Assembly (NCBI GenBank): GCA_025934475.1
Contig: JAICXZ010000115.1
Span: 1 to 7,919, forward strand
Length of the DNA stretch: 7,919 nucleotides
Source of the DNA: Mucilaginibacter sp.
GTDB taxonomy: Bacteria; Bacteroidota; Bacteroidia; Sphingobacteriales; Sphingobacteriaceae
Reading direction: 5' to 3'
Shown: positions 6,401-7,919 of the stretch, piece after piece
Numbering within the stretch: the first letter of the stretch is position 1
Layout: each line of letters begins with the position of its first letter
The notes under the pieces: model-generated
What the model saw: only the letters and a program-made list of their open reading frames with translations
Told to the model about the DNA's origin: nothing
The model's database searches: none
Position numbers and translations under genes: made by a program

Positions 6401-7919
6401 CTTTCCCAAATACCTCAGTATTATTAAAAAGTATTTGCGAATTACAGCGAAAGTCGAGAAACTGCTGCCATGTGCTATCAGCTGCTGCCTGGGTTAATAC
6501 ATATTGACCGTAGTTGTCGGCGCCTGCTGTTTTTGATAACACGATAGGAACGGTATGAACCATGCTCTTTTGTTTGAGCAGACCGGGCAGAAAAAGGTAC
6601 GAATAGCCGGCCTCAGCCATAAAGTTCATCGGTTTTTTCCCCTGAACCGAAAGAGTTGCATAGTTTTCCGCAAGGGGGCCGGTCAGCACCCCGTTGTTGT
6701 ACACAAATGGGGTATTGACTCTGACCAGGTTATCGCCCTGCTGTAGAAGAGCCATTTTGGTCCCGAAATTATTGTCCATCTGAATCATATATCCATTTAG
6801 CAGGTTCGATTCATAATAACTTAGCGTATCCGATTCCTTTGTGGCTTTCACACTATCTTCATTGACGCTGAGAATAAGCTTTTTCGATTTTTCAACAAAC
6901 ACGCTATCCATTTTAATATTGGCGTGGAGCGTCCTGAACCGAAGCAGGTGCTTGCCGGGCGTTACTCTAAAGCTATAGTGTTGTTCCTGTTGGGCCTGGC
7001 TAAAGTATACCGGCCGCTCATCAATATAAAGGATATGAATTGGATCGGGCGCGCCGTTTTTAATGACGAATGGTGCTATTTGGGTAATGTTATCGGGATT
7101 GTTTTCTTCGATACGGTACACGGGCGCCGGATGCGTAAATTGGAAATAAGCGATACTGTCGAGCCTCATCTCGGTGCCCCATCTTTTCCAGTTCAGATTG
7201 ATAGTTCCGGTTTCTGAAACATCTTCCTTAGTTAGTGCCAAAGCCTCCTTCCGGCGTTTATATGATATCCCGAGATAAGGCACTGTCGGTGAATAATAGT
7301 TTTCAAACTTTTTAGTTAGCGACCATGCGGTGAGATCGGTATTTGGGACGGGCCGGCCTTTGTTATCCGTTACCACCACAACGGAAGTTACCTGTTGCCC
7401 CGGATACACCGTAGCCGGTTGTTTTACGTTTACTGTCAATAATTTATCCTGGTATGCTATTTCGGTTTTTTCGCTGTTCTCTTTACCGCCCCAGATGTAG
7501 TTGACCATGAATGTTACCAATTTATTGCGGTTGTAGGCTTTGCGATAGAAGAAGTCGCCTGTTCCGTTTCCCTGGTCAATCAATTTGTTTGCGGCAAACA
7601 CCGAATACCAAAAATGTATGCGCCTTGGATTGGTAACCTGTACAAAAAGCGAATCGGCTGTACGTTCGCCCGAAACAGAAAGGTTCGGTGATTCTTCCTT
7701 GAGTTCCACGTCATATTCGACGCTGTCCGTTTCGATGTTGTAAATGCTTACGTTGGGGTTGATTGGTGTGATAGTCGGAAGCGTCACGGTAGTTTTCGTC
7801 AGCGTATCATCGTTGGCATTCATGCTGCTGATCAGTGCTTTGGCTGTGGTTGGTTTACCCATGTCCAGGTAGGAGACAACCAGGCTGTCATTGACCAGGC
7901 TAGCGTTTATATTAAATCG
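3423..7919 (-). CDS. alpha-2-macroglobulin-like envelope protein with embedded carboxypeptidase-like and TonB-plug domains, 5' end missing
   Basis: The frame is open from the right edge (19 codons precede the Met at 7862) to TAG at 3423-3425, giving 1,498 visible residues. The start and any signal peptide lie outside, so the Met at 7862 is probably internal. Numbering from that Met: about 80-250, macroglobulin-like beta domains, including TVYPGQQV and DNKGRPVPNTDLTAW; about 272-334, a small PEGA-like sandwich (TPGKHLLRFR); 335-620, unassigned, probably beta-rich; 626-697, carboxypeptidase-like regulatory domain; 703-822, TonB plug; 851-930, A2M core (WQPKLVTDAEGKAGFTTTFP, PDDITNWRTF); 1046-1060, thioester motif RNYQYLCNEQ with Cys1053 and Gln1056; to about 1290, helical thioester domain (ADGTWGWWKD); about 1350-1479, C-terminal macroglobulin domain. 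Bacterial A2Ms are thought to trap attacking proteases covalently in the envelope. No pbpC, a frequent A2M partner, is seen on the downstream side. Family assignment is strong; the role of the inserted domains is unknown. Confidence 0.9.
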   Translation of the reverse strand, partial: RFNINASLVNDSLVVSYLDMGKPTTAKALISSMNANDDTLTKTTVTLPTITPINPNVSIYNIETDSVEYDVELKEESPNLSVSGERTADSLFVQVTNPRRIHFWYSVFAANKLIDQGNGTGDFFYRKAYNRNKLVTFMVNYIWGGKENSEKTEIAYQDKLLTVNVKQPATVYPGQQVTSVVVVTDNKGRPVPNTDLTAWSLTKKFENYYSPTVPYLGISYKRRKEALALTKEDVSETGTINLNWKRWGTEMRLDSIAYFQFTHPAPVYRIEENNPDNITQIAPFVIKNGAPDPIHILYIDERPVYFSQAQQEQHYSFRVTPGKHLLRFRTLHANIKMDSVFVEKSKKLILSVNEDSVKATKESDTLSYYESNLLNGYMIQMDNNFGTKMALLQQGDNLVRVNTPFVYNNGVLTGPLAENYATLSVQGKKPMNFMAEAGYSYLFLPGLLKQKSMVHTVPIVLSKTAGADNYGQYVLTQAAADSTWQQFLDFRCNSQILFNNTEVFGKDYGRLILVRDGNKANPTPFIKNVILYRYNDLDFVRIYPGSITDFDRLPKGKYRALFLLKNNYYDLKENIEVKAAGFNYYKFFVKATHRPDSLSIKINKVIENRTSASENSDFDIENDALKIKEAFNDRYLDTHNLTNRIAGTVIGVDDKQPVIGCTVKLKGTSYGVVTDTKGRFVLNVAAPGSLVVSYIGYQTSQVSFRPGEDLKIALVPTSSELREVVVVGYGSVRKKDLAYAVASITTIENNYTYQALQGKVAAIGVFTLDSTSAPGTIMLRGFKSVEAGKSPLFIIDGVPMTSMGSISPGSIANITILKDAAATALYGAQAANGAIIIVTKKSTTSSSLPDADISKLPAGEQKLRKNFSDYAYWQPKLVTDAEGKAGFTTTFPDDITNWRTFVIAINAQKQVGFHEAQIKSFRPVSANLVSPQFAVRGDQMNVIGKVMNYTAENVKTGRSFSYNGKLIINDTLSVKNAHIDTMSVTAEGTDSLTFEYSIKRDNGYFDGEMRKIPLVEQGTEETKGIFAALEKDTTVNMKFDPGMGPVTFRAEASLLPTILHETQKLRNYQYLCNEQLASKLKGLLVEKRAMAFLKEPFKWDRNIGRIVKKLIENRRADGTWGWWKDTGEELWISLHATEALLEAQELGYNTNLDKQKLIDLLIYRLESYKGADKLSCLQILKKLDAKVNYQKYCDTLDRRARTEKNPSKYDQFRLILLKQQAGITVSLDSVLMTMRHTMFGNIYWGEENYRFFDNSIQLSVLAYQILRNEGKHPELLQKIRGYVLEQRHTGDWRNTYETSLILGTILPDVLVESGGQVKPSTLTLSGAKNETVAKFPYTSTFTGDELNVAKTGALPVYITGYQQFWNKNPEKVSKDFTVETWFEKKGDKITRLKGGEAVQLKAEVKVKGDADYVMVNIPIPAGCSYESKDQYWQNETHREYFKDRVSIFSRKLKEGTYTFTVELMPRYGGIYHLNPAKAEMMYFPVFYGREGMKKMTVE
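5397..5987 (-). other. carboxypeptidase-like plus TonB-plug insert within the A2M-like gene
   Basis: The segment encodes residues 626-822, numbered from the Met at 7862. The first part (GTVIGVDDKQPVIGCTVKL, TDTKGRFVLNV, VVSYIGYQTSQV) is a typical carboxypeptidase-like regulatory domain of SusC-type proteins. The second part has the SusC-type plug signatures in order: EVVVVGYG (704-711), YQALQGKVA (734-742), a G-x-I-M-L-R-G strand (756-762), PLFIIDGVP (772-780), ILKDAAATALYG (797-808) and NGAIIIVTKK (813-822). No beta-barrel follows. After a Ser/Thr linker (STTSSS) the A2M core begins within about 30 residues. Domain identity is by recalled family motifs. The position matches where the bait region precedes the core in ordinary A2Ms. 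Confidence 0.88.

Overview
The window looks like a chromosomal segment of a Bacteroidota member, most likely Sphingobacteriaceae (Mucilaginibacter/Pedobacter type). This is inferred from protein style: a ClpP beginning MNIDRNEFRKYAVKHHR, a ClpX with VGY where E. coli has IGF, a short-form AMP nucleosidase, and SusC-type carboxypeptidase-like/TonB-plug sequence. I could not run a database search, so the genus is a guess.

Layout: (1) bases 1-228 hold the 3' end of a four-helix-bundle (S23-type) protein gene on the + strand. (2) clpP and clpX follow on the + strand, separated by about 100 bases that carry an AU-rich hairpin and a good match to the Bacteroidota promoter (TTG-N20-TAATTTTG). (3) A long hairpin lies after clpX, then comes a + strand AMP nucleosidase-like gene. 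(4) A short convergent intergenic region contains an inverted repeat whose outer ends are the two facing stop codons. (5) The rest of the window, about 4.5 kb on the - strand, is one very large alpha-2-macroglobulin-like (A2M) gene. Its reading frame stays open to the right edge, so its true start lies outside the window. No stretch over 300 bases lacks a gene, and I saw no tRNA, rRNA, CRISPR array, insertion sequence or phage gene.

ClpX (unfoldase) and ClpP (peptidase) form the ClpXP protease, and both have all the catalytic motifs I looked for. The AMP nucleosidase would split AMP into adenine and ribose 5-phosphate in purine salvage. The A2M-like protein is an envelope protein with the thioester motif CNEQ and a thioester-domain-like helical region. 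Its most notable feature is a carboxypeptidase-like beta-sandwich plus a TonB-receptor plug domain, with no outer-membrane barrel, inserted just before the A2M core, where the protease bait region normally lies. That architecture is the strongest candidate here for something under-described.
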